DNA of 64,000 bases from Apium graveolens. Lineage: Eukaryota; Streptophyta; Magnoliopsida; Apiales; Apiaceae. The position numbers and the translations under genes are program-made. Below are positions 9,833 through 22,342 of the stretch, in pieces. The stretch spans positions 78,482,231 to 78,546,230 of the forward strand of contig NC_133647.1 in the NCBI RefSeq assembly GCF_009905375.1. Direction: 5' to 3'. Positions within the stretch are counted from its first letter, which is position 1. Each line of letters begins with the position of its first letter. The notes below the pieces were generated by a model. The model did not search any database and was not told the origin of the DNA. It saw nothing but the letters and a program-made list of their open reading frames with translations.

Positions 9833-12387
9833 ACAGGTTACAAGGGTGAGCATAATTGCTCAGCAGTACCAATATATGAATATTAAATAAAAACAGTAAT
9901 GTAAACAGTTATAGGAACAGAACTATAATCAACATGAAATCCATAATCTGTAGATCATTTCAAACAACAGTATATAAATAAAATATGAGATAACCGGATA
10001 TCACTAACTAGCATGCTTTTAACAAAACAGACGTAGTAGTGTGTTGTGTAAGTACCGGAGTCCAATTTTAGCATGCTATTCACATTTATAAAACCACTGT
10101 ATCAATTATTTGTACCCTTACGGGAATCACAAAGCCAAATCCGATACATATCGGATATGTGAAGACAGCTCATCAGGCTATCAACACCAGACGGCTCTAA
10201 CTGCCATCCCATTTACCTGTTCCGGAACTCGGACACTAGCTAGGTCTCTAACCTGCTGGACTAATCGGTTATATAGTGTGCGCAACCGAATTAGCCTCTT
10301 ACGCCACCTCAATAGACCTAATCTGGCCCCTATGTATCCCATATCTGATCGTTTTATCCAGTTTTCAAAAATCACTTGTACCTATCTCATTTCAAAACCA
10401 TTCCCTTTAACAGCACACATAGAAAATCTAGTTCACAAATCATTTCATTAGAGATAGGTACCTTTCGAAGTTACTTTTCCCCAAAACAGGTTTAAACAAT
10501 GATTTATTACTACAGGGGATACGTAACTTAAAACGTTTATGTTCCTTTACGAGATTAAAACAACAGTTTATTCATATGTACTGAACCATAAAAGAATGGT
10601 CAGGGTACTTGCCTTGCAACACATTCGGAAATCCTAAGTAGCTTTTACGCTGACTTCGGTACTGGCGATAGTCGACTGGGATCTACAATAACGGAATACC
10701 CTAATCAGTTATACTGACATGCTTGATATCCTCGAATCCTAATAACCCAATCCGATAACCCGACTCGTATTATAAATACACACAATCACGTAATCACATA
10801 ATCCGTATTCAAATAAGGGTAATACTCTTCATATTATATAGTATGCTTCTCGTATTTAAAATAAATTTTTAGAAAATTTTGGCAGCAATTTTTTTGTTTA
10901 TAAGCATACCCGTCGATTACAATCGACGTCAAAATTCACAACAATTCACAATCTTCAATTCGCAATACAATTCCCCAATTCCAAAAATTATTTGTATATG
11001 AAACCAATTATTCGAATTATTTTATTTATTTATAAAATTTAGGACTCAGAATAAATTCATCATCTCCCACCGTCCGCTCATAAAAAGTCATCGCGGACAG
11101 CGGCAAAATTTCACGGGTACCCGATTAATTCTCAGGTTTTCAATGCGGAACTTGCTGATTATTCGAAATATTTTCTGCATGAAATATTCATATCACGAAT
11201 ATTATTTAAAAATAAATCCTGCAAAATAATAATATTTATTTAAAATTCCATCACCAACACACGCGTATACACGTGCTGCACACACAGAACCGAAACCAAA
11301 TCCGAAAACACAGGGACAATAACACCACCAACATCACAGACCGTCGACACACACACACAGCACAAAAACACAGACACACGCTCACACAACACACACACAG
11401 AGACACACACACATATGTATATATATAAATATACACAATTGACTGAACTACCAAGCTCACTGGAACGAGGTCACGACGGCGGCAACTGAGTAAGGAAGCA
11501 ACTGGGATGAAGGAAAAAAGAAGAGCAGGAACAGAGGGAACAAGGAACCGAGAAATAGCGCGAGAGAAAGAGACCGAGATAAGAGAAGAGAGAAACAACT
11601 GAGCACAGGGGTGAAGAAAGGGGGTGGGGGTTGTTTCGTTATTTATTTATTTTTATTTCAATTCTTGTACATCTGCCACGTATCAAATAAATAACGAGAA
11701 ATGAACACGTATCCTGAAATAGCGATTTGCCCCGAAAATTTGAAATTATCGGACTGAGGTGTGCATAAAACAACCTTCAAAAATTACGAAAAATAGTCTT
11801 AAATGTCATAAATATCCCGAAGTTTATAAAAACATAAATTTCATAATTTTAAAATAATTTTTTGAAACGCAATTTATACCCTCTTTTAGAAATTAAACGA
11901 AACAACGTGTGGGTGAAATTAATCCAAAAAATTCCCGAAATAATTTTAAAATTCTTAGAATATTGTAAAATTCATAAAATATGATTTTCGTGAATTTTGA
12001 AGAATTCTGGGATTAAATATGGATTTTACAAATAAACACAATTAGAAAATCATTTAAAGATAAATAATTAATAAAATATTGATTTCTCAATTTTATAAAA
12101 TCCCAAAAATAATTATTAAAGTTATAATATCATAAAACTAATTTTAGAGACAATCCAAATATTTATGAAATTAAAAACTGCTATAAAATCACTTTTACAA
12201 GAGAAATAAAACCATATAACTCAATAATAAATCAGAAAAAAAATTCAAACCTATATACCAATAAATCATAGACACATAATAAACATTAACACACTGTTGT
12301 CAAAACCAATACACATATTTTATTTAATTAATTATCAATCATTACACTTTAAAATAAAAAATAAATAAATATATACGAGTCATTATA
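9499..12387 (-). repeat. 5' LTR of element B (about 2.89 kb)
   Basis: Left boundary TGTGACGGCC follows the primer site (seen on the + strand). The right boundary ...GAGTCATTATA meets copia coding sequence at 12388. It aligns with LTR H (15848-17621 plus 53415-54499) and LTR I. It carries a (TA)n run at 9805-9832, a (CA)n-rich tract at 11340-11412, a conserved hairpin at 11067-11103 and paired ACGT-core motifs near 11677-11712. ORFs inside it (10110-10451, 11251-11598) are not supported as genes. Confidence 0.88.
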
Positions 12388-12972
12388 TGGTTTCAAACTG
12401 ATCCAAAGGAATCTCATCTGATAGTCGTCAAAAGAATTTTCAGATATATGAAGGGTACACCTAATTTAGGTATCTGGTATCCTAAAGATACGGGCTTTGA
12501 TCTCATCGACTACACAGACTCTGATTATGTTGGTTCTAATATTGATCCGAAGAGTACTTCAGGAAGCTTCCAGCTTCTTGAAAGAAGATTGGTTTCTTTG
12601 TTTAGTAAGAAGCAACATTCAGTTTCTACATTTACTGCTGAAGCTGAATACATTGCTGCTGGAAGCTGTTGTTCTCAATTTATTTAGATGAGAAACCAAC
12701 TCCAAGATTATGGACTTGATTTGAAGAATATTCCTATCTACTTTGACAACACAAGTGCCATAGAAATCTCAAACAATCTTGTTCAACATTCAAGGACCAA
12801 ACATATTGATATAAGGTATCATTTCATTCGAGAGCATATAATGAATGGTATTATGGAACTTTATTATGTTCCCACAATGGATCAAATTACAGACATTTTC
12901 ACGAAGCCACTTGATGAAGTTACCTTCAATAAGTTGGTTAGTGAACTTGGCATGTTGAATTTTTCCAATTAA
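12388..12972 (+). pseudogene. pol: Element C RT end and RNase H, with one nonsense codon
   Basis: The frame shows the copia RT tail (FRYMKGTPNLGIWYPKDTGF) and RNase H motifs (TAEAEYIAAGSC, FDNTSAIEISNN, HSRTKHIDIRYHFIREH, DIFTKPLDE). One in-frame TAG at 12685-12687 stands where the family has Trp before MRNQL, consistent with a single G-to-A change. The first part of RT was removed by the insertion of B. RNase H degrades the RNA strand during reverse transcription. Confidence 0.88.
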
Positions 12973-15653
12973 TTGGAAATAAACAAATGTAATTTTATTC
13001 GGGTAAACTTTACTACCCCTATGATGATACATATATATTTCATTATATATCCATGTTTGTAAACTTATTTTGAAGCTAAATGATTACCAAGTTTTACATG
13101 TTATATGCTAGTGGTAAGTAAGTTAGAATTTTTGATGCAATATATGAGTTGTTTGAATGTTTACATGCTATATGTTCACTCTGATGCAAATACTCATGAT
13201 ATTGATATTTATTTTAGCACACACATATCTCAATCTTATTTGCACTCTGATCTAAGATCATGTAATCTAATTTGGTAACTCTTATTGATAGGTTAAGATC
13301 CTGTGCAACTAGCTTGAGTACTCTGATTATATTATGTGTGATTAAATCATGTTTTCTGAGGAATTCTATACGATTTTTAAGGTTCGGACCCTAGGTAACT
13401 CTGACAACAGATTCCTTGGTCACTCTGATTCTCTGTTTATGCTAGAATAACTCTTTCTATCTTATGCTAGAATAAATAGCATAACTAGTAATAGTTGTGA
13501 TATGATTATGTCGGGAGTAGTTTTTAATTGGTTTAGTTTTGTGCTAACCAATCAATTGGTGCAGACTTGTTGAATGTACTCTTGGCATAATTAATTGATT
13601 TTATGACTTACATGTTGATCATGTGTGTAATCTGATGATCTTGCTATGCTTTTACTTTATTAAGGATATTAGATCCTCATATATTTCTTATACTCTAGTT
13701 ACCTTATGCAAGTGTTATAAGCTTCAAATAATGTTCACTCCCATTCCTCTATAGTAGTTATCTGAATTGGACTAACTTGAACTATTTTGAGCTAATGATA
13801 TTTGATTGAGTAGTATTGTCAAAAAAATCAGAAAGCATGATCATCTGAGACATCCATCATTAATCCATATTGTGGTAAGTAAAGGTAAATTTCTCTGGTT
13901 CTGAGATCACTCTGCTTTTCATCACTAAATTCTCTGATATTGTACTTCGGATGTTTGATCTTCAACACCCTAGGTGGTTTTAGGAACTAACTATGAGCCT
14001 ATTAACCCTCATAGGTTCTAACCCAAGTCATTAGAACCACACACTTCTCAAACAATATTCCTTTACCTCAATCTGATAAATCCCCCATATTTTGCTCTGA
14101 TACACTTAATTTTCTTGAAATGTCAACTTGGTGATCAGAAAAAATTACCATTTGGTATTGGAGTTATTTTGAGAATGAGGGAGATAGTGCCAAGAAGCAT
14201 TATATAAGGAAAGAAAGGTCAACCCTACAACTATGTCTCTCACAAAGAAGTGGAGTATCTATAACATGAGACATCTGTAAGACCATCTGTATTCTCTCAA
14301 AAGAATATAGAGCTGAAAAAGGCATATAAATAGCTATTAGGTGCATTCTCCCAACAAAATGTTATCTATTGAAAATTCGTATGTCATCTAGGGAGTCTGA
14401 ATGAGATTCACTACCCCTTAATTAAAATATTTTTAATGTACATGTAATATTCACACACACAAGATAGGTATTGATGTCGCAATTATTGTTATACCATATC
14501 AAGGTCAGTAACAATGTTTGAATCCTGGATTATGTTTCTGCTCTTTATCTCTGATCTTGAATGAGAACCTATGATCCTGAAAGTTGCTTCATCTTAATCC
14601 TCATATCCTGGTCTCTGATATGTAAAATGATCCTGGACCCTAATCTTTGGATTAAGGTTCAGATCTTATGATTCTCGACCTTAATGGCTCATTGAATCTG
14701 ATAAGTCTTCACAGACTTCAGAAGAAATCTATGATCCCTAATGGCATATCATTGATCATTGTTTATCTTCCCAGAATTTAAATCTGGAAATGATTTTGAC
14801 TTTTTCAAAATTGCATCTTGTAAATGAGGACTCAAATATCATCTAAAGATTTTATGATGTATACTTCTTCATGAAAGTTGAGGGATATCAGGAATTCTTC
14901 CACTCAAAAGAATCCTAATTTCCCCTCTCAGAAGGAATATTTCTGAATCTCTCGACTGAAAGTTTCCATCCTTGAATGTGAAAGGCAACTTTTCTATGAA
15001 AAGGATTTTTTTGCAGGTACACTTGGATGTTTGGAGCTTTGAGTGAGTGACACACTGTGAGACTGAGTGACAAACACTTGAGTGTAGAGTGGAGTGAAAC
15101 ACAATGTGAGATCATTAAACAGAAATCACACACTTGCACTATGAGGAAAAGGTTACAACACACAATCTGTTCACTTGGTTGTTTGATCCTAAGATTCCAC
15201 TATGATATATTTTGAATGATTACTCAACTAAAGGGAAAGATTATATAGAAATTATAGAGATAATCAAGATTCGATAGTTTTTCTGAAACTAAGAAGGGGA
15301 GTTTCCAACTTTATTGTACTAAGGAGTGGATTCTTCATCTTAGGGGAGAGATTATTGGGTTTCAATTTTCTGAGTTCTAAAATATTTTCTATGTGCTTTA
15401 TGGGAAAATCTGAAGATTATTGAAGACAGTATTTGGAAGACGTATATATCTGCAACTTTACATAAAGGAGAGAAGAATATGTTCTCTGCTGAAGCTGAAT
15501 GTGTACAGAAGATACGGTAGATATAAGATAGTATTATTTTCAAGTCCAAAAATGAAAGTTGAAAGTTGATTGAAGATTTTTGGTTATGGTTGATTGAGTT
15601 ATCCTCCAAACCGTGGTTTCTCCATTATTATTTGACCGTCAGGTGTAATAGTC
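12973..15653 (+). other. Element C post-pol region, no convincing gene
   Basis: About 2.7 kb lies between the RNase H stop and the PPT. It is AT-rich with many stops on both strands; minus-strand frames at 14869-15609 have no family resemblance. In the related element D this interval holds a long degenerate ORF, so C may have carried one that has decayed, or it may be untranslated. Confidence 0.6.
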
Positions 15654-15667
15654 AAATAGGGGGAGAC
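15654..15667 (+). other. Polypurine tract of element C
   Basis: AAATAGGGGGAGAC lies directly before TGTTGAGCAAG. It is the plus-strand primer and sets the start of the 3' LTR. Confidence 0.85.
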
Positions 15668-15847
15668 TGTTGAGCAAGATTGAAGCTGTATTCCTAACTT
15701 AACAATACTTGTTTGGATAACTCAACATAGGATAAAAGGACTTTGAAATAATCTATATTCCACTAGAATCGGTACAGATTGTTTATTGGGCATACACACT
15801 ATAGTTTTGGTAGCTACTGTGAAGAAGACATCAACAATGATCCGTAT
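15668..15847 (+). repeat. Element C 3' LTR, first 180 bp only
   Basis: It starts TGTTGAGCAAG right after the PPT and is cut at 15848 by the LTR of element H. The missing remainder would lie beyond the right edge of the window. Confidence 0.75.
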
Positions 15848-17621
15848 TATAACGACTCGTATATTTTTATTATTTTAAAAGTGTAACTATTGAATATTAA
15901 TTAAATAAAATATGTGTATTAGTTTTGACAGCGGTGTGTTGTCTCTTATTATTTTTATATGATTTATTGGTGTATAGAATTGAATTGTGTGATTAATTAT
16001 TGAGTTGTATTGTTTTGTTTCTCTTTTAAAAGTGATTTCATTACAGTTTTATTTACTTAAATATTTAGATTGTCTCTAAAATTGTTATTATGATTTTATA
16101 ATTTAAATAAATATTTTTAGGAATTTATAAAACTGAGAGATCGATATTTCATTGACTATTTATCTTTAAATGATTTTCTGATTGTATTTATTTGGAAAAT
16201 CCGTATTTAATTCCAGAATTCTTCAAAAATCACGAAACTCATATTTTATGAAGTTTATAATATTCTGAGAATTTTAAAATTATTTTGAAAATTTTTGGGA
16301 TAAATTTCACCCGCGCGTTAATTCGTTTAATTGTTAAAGACGGGTATAAATTGTGTTTCAGGAATGGCTTTAAAATTATGAAATTTATATTTTATTAATT
16401 TCGGGATATTTATTAAATTTTAAAACTTGTTTGGTAATTTTTCAGTTTATTTTGTTACCGCAGTTCTGTTCGATAAATCGCCTAATTCGAGGTAAAATTT
16501 GGGTTCCCTGATATGTCTGGGATACGTGTCAAAATCTTATAAAAGAAATTGACACGTATTTATTTAATTCGATACATGACAACAGCAGGGCAGCCCACAA
16601 ACACACACACCCGAACATCACACGTCGTCTCTCTCGCTTTTCTCTCAAGCTCTCTCTCTCTGTTCTCTCTTATTTTCCCTTCTTTCTCGCTGGTTTCTTG
16701 CTCATTTTCTGTCGCCGTTGCCTTGTTCTTCCGGTGGCTTGGTCTCGGTTCTGGTTCCGACTTCTTGGTATATATATAATAGTGTATATATGTGTGTATG
16801 TGTGTGTGTGCAATTGTGTATGTTGTGTGTGTTGGTGTGTGTGGTGTGTGCGGTGGTGGCCGTGTTGTGGTCGTGTTTTTGTTGTGGTTCCTATTGCTTT
16901 GTTGGGCTATTGTCTTTGGGCCTGTTAATTTGGGACTTGTTGTTATTGGGCCTCTAACGGTGAGGCTATTTGTGGGCTGATTATTTTAATTTTGATTTAA
17001 TTCTTTTCATTGCAGGAATTACTTGAATAAATATTCGTGATATTATAATTCATGCAGGAGAAAGATTGTTTTGTAATCGGTGAAATTTTTGTGTTGGAAC
17101 ACGAGTAATCGGGTGACACAAAAATTTTGCCGCCGTCCGCGATGAATTTTTACGAGCGGACGGTGGACAGTTGATGAATTGATGCTGAGTCCTAAATTTA
17201 AAAATAAATATAATAACTCGTAAAATTATATTTCGAAACGAAAATGATTTGTTGTTTTGAAAGTCGTGTTGGGATTTGTGTTATGGACTGTGATTGTTGT
17301 GATTTTGGACGTCGATGATGCTTCGACGGGTAGGATTATAAATAAAGGAGTCTCTGTCAAAATTTTTCTAAAAATTTATTTTAAAATATGAAATGTTCTA
17401 CCCTTATATGAATACGGATTACGTGATTATGTATATATTCTTTATACGAGTAGGGTTATCGAATTGGGTTATTAGGATTCGAGGATATCAAGCATGTCGA
17501 TATAACTAATTAGGGTATTATGTTACTATAGATCCCAGTTAAGTTTCGACAGGACCAAAGTCAGCGTGAAAGCTACCTAGGGTTTTTGTAAAGCGTTACA
17601 AAGTAAGTACCCCTGACCATT
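15848..17621 (+). repeat. Element H 5' LTR, first part
   Basis: It begins TATAACGACTCG and aligns in reverse with LTR B. It is interrupted at 17621 by element D with target duplication CCATT (17617-17621 and 53415-53419). Features inside: an inverted repeat ATACGTGTCAA (16522-16532) / TTGACACGTAT (16549-16559) around TATAAAAG, a CT-rich stretch (16629-16680), a TG microsatellite (16785-16850), a splice-acceptor-like TTGCAG (17010-17015) and the hairpin 17130-17166. The ORFs at 16549-16980 come from the CT/TG-rich tract and are not gene-like. Confidence 0.9.
17130..17166 (+). other. Conserved LTR hairpin, copy in H
   Basis: Arms CCGCCGTCCGC (17130-17140) and GCGGACGGTGG (17156-17166) pair over 11 positions with one G-T wobble; the loop is 15 bases. 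The same structure occurs in G and B (see findings). Confidence 0.75.
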
Positions 17622-18636
17622 TGTTAGTCCCTAACAATGCAACAAGAATTACAGAAGGGGGGTTGAATGGAATTCTTGAAACTTTTTCTTGGTTTAAAAA
17701 TGTTCTAACTTAAAATACATATCTGTGTGAATTGATTTGAAAAGTGCGGAATAATAACTTGGAATGAATCAAAACACAAGTCTTTAAAAACTTTCTAGTG
17801 GATTTGAATGTATCCACCAGAGATATATATTATATCAAGAGAACTCTATGTAGCAAGATTAGCTCACAGCTACTTACAAATATGAACAACTAAGTTTACA
17901 GAGAATGCTAAGAATACAGCTTACAAATGTTTTTCTAGGAATTTTCTTGCTTAGTGTTCTCGTTGTTCTATTTGCTACTTCTTGGTTTATATATCACCAA
18001 GATTACAAAGTAATAAGACAAGATAATAAAAACAAAACCTATCAAGTCTAATACTATGCTGCTTCATTACTCTATTCCAGCATCTTTGAATATCTTAATA
18101 ATAGCATGGAAATGGCAATGCTTCTTTGTTCTCTAAAACCCAGTTGAATAGGCTTCCACATTCCTTTTGCATACACTCGACGCATGTGACTGTGTTGTCA
18201 CTGTCAACAGATTTTTGAATTGATTATGCGTCGGGTACATGATCATCCGTCGGGTTACCTTGTTGATCATCCGTCGAGTGGCATTGTTGTTTATTTGCCG
18301 GGTAGCTATCTGGCACTTGACTTCATTTCATTTATGCAGAATTACAAGACATCATCTATGTACAATTAATCAACCTATTCTGCATATCTAATTAAAGTCA
18401 ACATGACTTGAGTGCTACTACAGAATCTAAACAAGGTGTATGTAGAAATGTGCTACAGACTTATTATTACACAAGCTACTCACTCGATGGATAATTGATC
18501 ATCATCCATCAGGACTATATTGAGTCATCCGTCGGGACTATATTCCTTATTCGTCGAGTGCTACATTTTTCACTAAGTAAAATCTACTAAGATGTTTTGT
18601 TAATGAAATCATCAAGTTCACAACATATCCACAACA
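17622..18636 (-). repeat. 3' LTR of element D (1015 bp)
   Basis: Read on + it starts TGTTAGTCCC and ends ATCCACAACA. Its partner at 52382-53414 is 18 bp longer, mainly through one short insertion near 52540, with scattered substitutions. A minus-strand TATA box is at 17984-17995. Copies of ATCCGTCGGG-type motifs occur at 18225-18300 and 18480-18560. Confidence 0.95.
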
Positions 18637-18650
18637 ATCTCCCCCAATTT
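18637..18650 (-). other. Polypurine tract of element D
   Basis: The minus strand reads AAATTGGGGGAGAT directly before the 3' LTR. It is the same type as element C's tract. Confidence 0.88.
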
Positions 18651-18890
18651 ATGTCTACTGGAATTGTAGCCATAAATTAAGAGAAACTTGATGATAACAA
18701 AACACCCTAAAAATACAACTTTAAAAGTAAGTAGATAAAACTGTAAAGTGCTTCAAATAACAAAATGCACAAAGATTAGCTCACATTCATTTTCAAGGTG
18801 CTCATCTAGCCTGAGCAGTTTAATCTAATTCCTTGAAGGTCTGGATCTCTTTCCAAGATTTCTGTTGTTTTCTTCTATCTGATTTTGGAG

Positions 18891-21800
18891 CTATCTATGG
18901 AATTCCAGTTCATCAAATTCTGAGAGATTTAGTTTTTCTTGCATTTCCAAAAGAGTCTCATTGCTAGAGATGCTCAATTGGTCTTCTAATCTGAAAAATC
19001 TTCTAACTCCTTTGTCATCCATGAACTCCATCAGCCTGTAGGGCCTTAGATGCACTCTACTCACTGTGTAAGGAATGGTTAGAGTCTTTGGGAGTGCATC
19101 TTTAGCTCTAATACTCCTCAGTTCTTCAATTTGCTTTAGAACAAGTCTTCTTGCAGTTACATTGAATCCAAAGTTCTTCTTGAATGATAAATAAAACTTT
19201 ATCAACACAGATTGGCTTTCTTGAAGGATCTTGTGAAGTGGCCATTGAATCTCATTTCCTCCCTTGTACTTGAAAACTAACCTTTCAGGTAGATTCTTGT
19301 AGGCATCAATCCCTCTAACTTCTTCCAGTTCATCTAGATAGAGGTTTAGATCAGAGAATTCATTGATGTCACATAAGTACATGTAATCTCCCTTGTTGAC
19401 TTTGGATTGAGCTTTGATTAGAGATTTGGATTTGAGAGGGGACAACTTCACTTTCTTGACTGCTCTTGACTTTGTTCTCTTTGGCTTGTTAAGGATTGGA
19501 AAATTGAAGTCAGGAATTGGTAGACTTTCCCAGTCTATTGGTTCATCCTTAGGCACAATAGGTTCACCATGAATGTTCCTGTAAGGGTCCACCACCTTAA
19601 TGTCTTCAAATACCACTGAGGGTTTTGATGCTGGAGTTGTAGTTGGAGTGGATTCCTTAGGAAACTGATCCTCCAATTCCTTACCAACAAAGTTCAATTT
19701 CCTTTTGGTTCTTTTGGCCAATTCCTTGTATCTGTGAGATTTCTTCTGTTGTGGTTCAACTTGCTTCTTTGGATCTTGAGATTCAGTGACTTCAGATGGC
19801 TGAGCAGGAATTTGTTGTGTTGGTTTCAGAGCTTGTAGCTTGGCCAAGATAGCAACTTGCTCTTTTTTGTTTAGCCTTTTTAGCATCTAGAGCATCTTGC
19901 TTCTTTTCTTGCTTCAATCTTGCCTTTTCTTCTCTCTTTGCTTCAGCAAATTGAGGATGTCCAGCCACCACACACATTTTCTTACCATTCCTGAAAACTT
20001 TAGCAATTCTCCTTTTCAAAGCTGAATCCGCTGGATCCTTGTAGAAGGCAATGGATCTTGATAACAGTTTCTTCTCATCAGGATTTAGTGTCTCATACAC
20101 TGTATCCAAAGGGTTCTTTAGTGATGATTTTGGATAGTTCACCCTTGGCTACAAAAGTACTTTAGCCTTTGGAGATTTGATGTAGGATGGCTGTCCTCTT
20201 TCCATATAGTTCATGCTCATTTCATTCATAGAGATTTGCTTGACTTGAGAGTGATGAATGGCTGACTTTTCTGGCTTCTTTGCTAGCCCAAACTTCTTTC
20301 GAATATCCTCATCAATTTTCTCCCAGTTGATTGGATTCAACTGTTCCTTTTCAGCTGTTCTTAAATTGGCTGCTGCTTCATTTATCAGATCAATGCTATC
20401 CTTGGCTGGTGTCTTGGTGAAAGTAATTGAAGGCACAATTACTTTGCTAACTTCAATGTTGAGCACTTTTGCTCCCCCTCACTCCTAGAATTCTCTTTCT
20501 CCCCTTTTTGTTATCAGCAAGTTGAGTATAGAAGGTTTGTGCAGCCATCAGTTTCAGAAGCAAGTCTATTTGTTGAGCTTGGTGGAGATGAATTGATGTA
20601 AGAGATACTGCCATTGCTGTCATTCTAGTATCCAAGGCATCTATCTTTGTGGCAAGATCAAAATTTTTCCTGAGTTGTAGCTTCTGGAAGTTTAGAGTCC
20701 ATCTTGTCAGAAATGGCCTTTTTCATCTCATCAATATCACCTTTGATAGTTTTGACATCTCGAGCATGTTGAAAACCTTGAATTTGTTGTAGTTGTAGAG
20801 AAGCAAGATGTGCTTAAGGAGCTTTTTGGTGTTGGCATTTGTGGTGGTTTGAAGAGCAGAATTTGTCTGATTTATGAGTTGAATCAGGGTTGTCTTGAAG
20901 TAGTGTTCATCACATTGCTTTGAAAATGCCCAAGATGGCATGCCTGATCTTGAACTAGAGCCTACTTCTCCTCCTATGTCCAATGGCTCGTCTTCACTAT
21001 CTCCACCTTCACCTCCAAAGAATTCTTCTGAACACCAGTCTCATAATCAACATCACCAGCTGTAGAGGTCAAGGCTGTGATGGCATCCTTAGCTCTTAGC
21101 ATTGACTGTGTGGTGTGCACCAAGTTGAGCATCCTTTTTGTATTGTCATCGCCCTGTTCAGCTAGAAGTTGATATGCTGAAACAGGGTGAGTAAATATCT
21201 CAGCATCAAGGGAGGTAGAGTCTATAACAGCTTGAGGTTGCTGAGATAGTCCCTCCCTGTCTGCATCCTGGACATTCATGAATTCACTTGCAATGACATC
21301 CACCCTTATTTCTCCTGTACCTGCATTTCTCTCATTATCTCTCTTTTGTTGCATCAAGGTCTCACCTTGGCTCCCTACCCTCACACCCTCACCTTCACCA
21401 TCTAAGGTGGGACTCATCACACTCTCTTTTGCCAATCCTGAAGAATTGGATTGCATATTTTCACTCTTTTCCTCTCCTTTTTCCTGGGAGCAACCCGGAC
21501 TCTCACTCATAACACTCTCTTCCCTCAATCCAAGGAGTGATTGTACTACCACTAAGTCTTCTGCACTTGAGATAAATGATGAAATTTGAAGCTGTGCAGA
21601 GACACTCGACAGATAATGGATATCCATTGGGTTAGCAGTTTGAGTATCCGACGGATAACTGCTGTTAAGCTTATCCGTCGGGATACAATCACTACTCGAT
21701 GGATGAACAATATCCATCGAGAGAGCAGGAATAAATGAGTTTCAAGTGGAAACTATTGTGGACTATGTGCAGATTGATGAGAATTTTGGTACAGATGTCT

Positions 21801-22342
21801 CAACAGTTCCTGAAAGAATTGGCAAGTGAGCCAACAAATCATCCAAAAGATGATGCTCACTTGCACTAGATTTTGGCTTCCTCAACAGAGTTAAAGAAGG
21901 GGGGCCAGGAATTGATGTGTTGATCATATCCACATCGAGAGAGTTTGTGGGAGAATTTGGTGTTTGAGGTGCTTCTATAATTAAAGATTTTGGCTGTGAC
22001 TCCACATTTATTGGAGCCACATCAAGCTGAATTTGAAAAGGTGCAGTGACTGTGTCTTTAGCACCAGTTTGCACAATGTGTGAACCCTGTGCATCCCCAA
22101 GGGTTTTTGGTTTCTTCTTTCTAGTATAGGTTTGGGGTGAGCTTGTGTCCCTTACCCTTTTGGCCTGTGCTATTGGCTGAGAGCTTTGTTCAATAGTCAC
22201 ATCCTTTTGGAAGGATGCAACTAGCAATGAGCTTATTTCCTTATTAAGTACTGCAGTCTGTTGGGAAACTGCAGTGTGGCTAGGCTGGGAAACACTCACC
22301 TCTCCAACCTTATCCTTAGGGTTTCTTTTATGTTCACCCTGT
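18891..22342 (-). pseudogene. Element D post-pol ORF, C-terminal part (broken)
   Basis: The extra open region downstream of RNase H is split by element E at 22343. Pieces in order on the minus strand: 21763-22299, 20974-21717, 20723-20983, 20453-20635, 20149-20466, 19792-20142, 18891-19886. Adjacent pieces are joined by single stops (20149, a TAG in a continuous frame) or by one-base shifts (near 19870 in an A-run). The last piece of 331 residues is Lys-rich with a basic region (RTKSRAVKKVKLSPLKSKS) and a C-terminal acidic end. The middle is Ser/Thr/Gln-rich. I recognise no domain; Sireviruses often carry an envelope-like or other extra ORF here, but no signal peptide or convincing membrane segment is visible. 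Confidence 0.6.

Larger units (their letters stand above)
6684..12387 (-). mobile_element. Element B: Ty3/gypsy (Tekay/Del-like) retrotransposon, interrupted by A
   Basis: On the minus strand, from right to left: a 2.9-kb LTR, a tRNA-Met primer site, a leader with a small conserved ORF, gag with zinc knuckles, and a protease that is cut by the insertion of element A. RT, RNase H, integrase and the other LTR must lie left of the window. Its right end abuts copia element C inside C's RT-RNase H region at 12388. It is the same family as elements H and I. Chromovirus (Tekay/Del) placement is inferred from the long LTR, the primer site and H's RT; no chromodomain is visible in this window. Confidence 0.88.
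12388..15847 (+). mobile_element. Element C: Sirevirus-like Ty1/copia remnant (oldest layer)
   Basis: This is a + strand copia fragment: the RT end and RNase H (12388-12972), a long post-pol region, a PPT and the first 180 bases of the 3' LTR. Element B cuts it on the left at 12388 and element H cuts it on the right at 15848. The rest should lie beyond both. The RNase H ends LVSELGMLNFS, nearly as in D, so C is related to A/D but has a different LTR. Confidence 0.85.

Noticed and set aside
14869..15609. Minus-strand ORFs in the post-pol region of C
   Set aside because: Low-complexity AT-rich frames on the strand opposite to C, with no motif.
16549..16980. Overlapping + strand ORFs with hydrophobic Cys/Val-rich products
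   Set aside because: They come from the CT- and TG-rich part of LTR H in several frames at once, and the mirror frames in LTR B do not keep the same protein.
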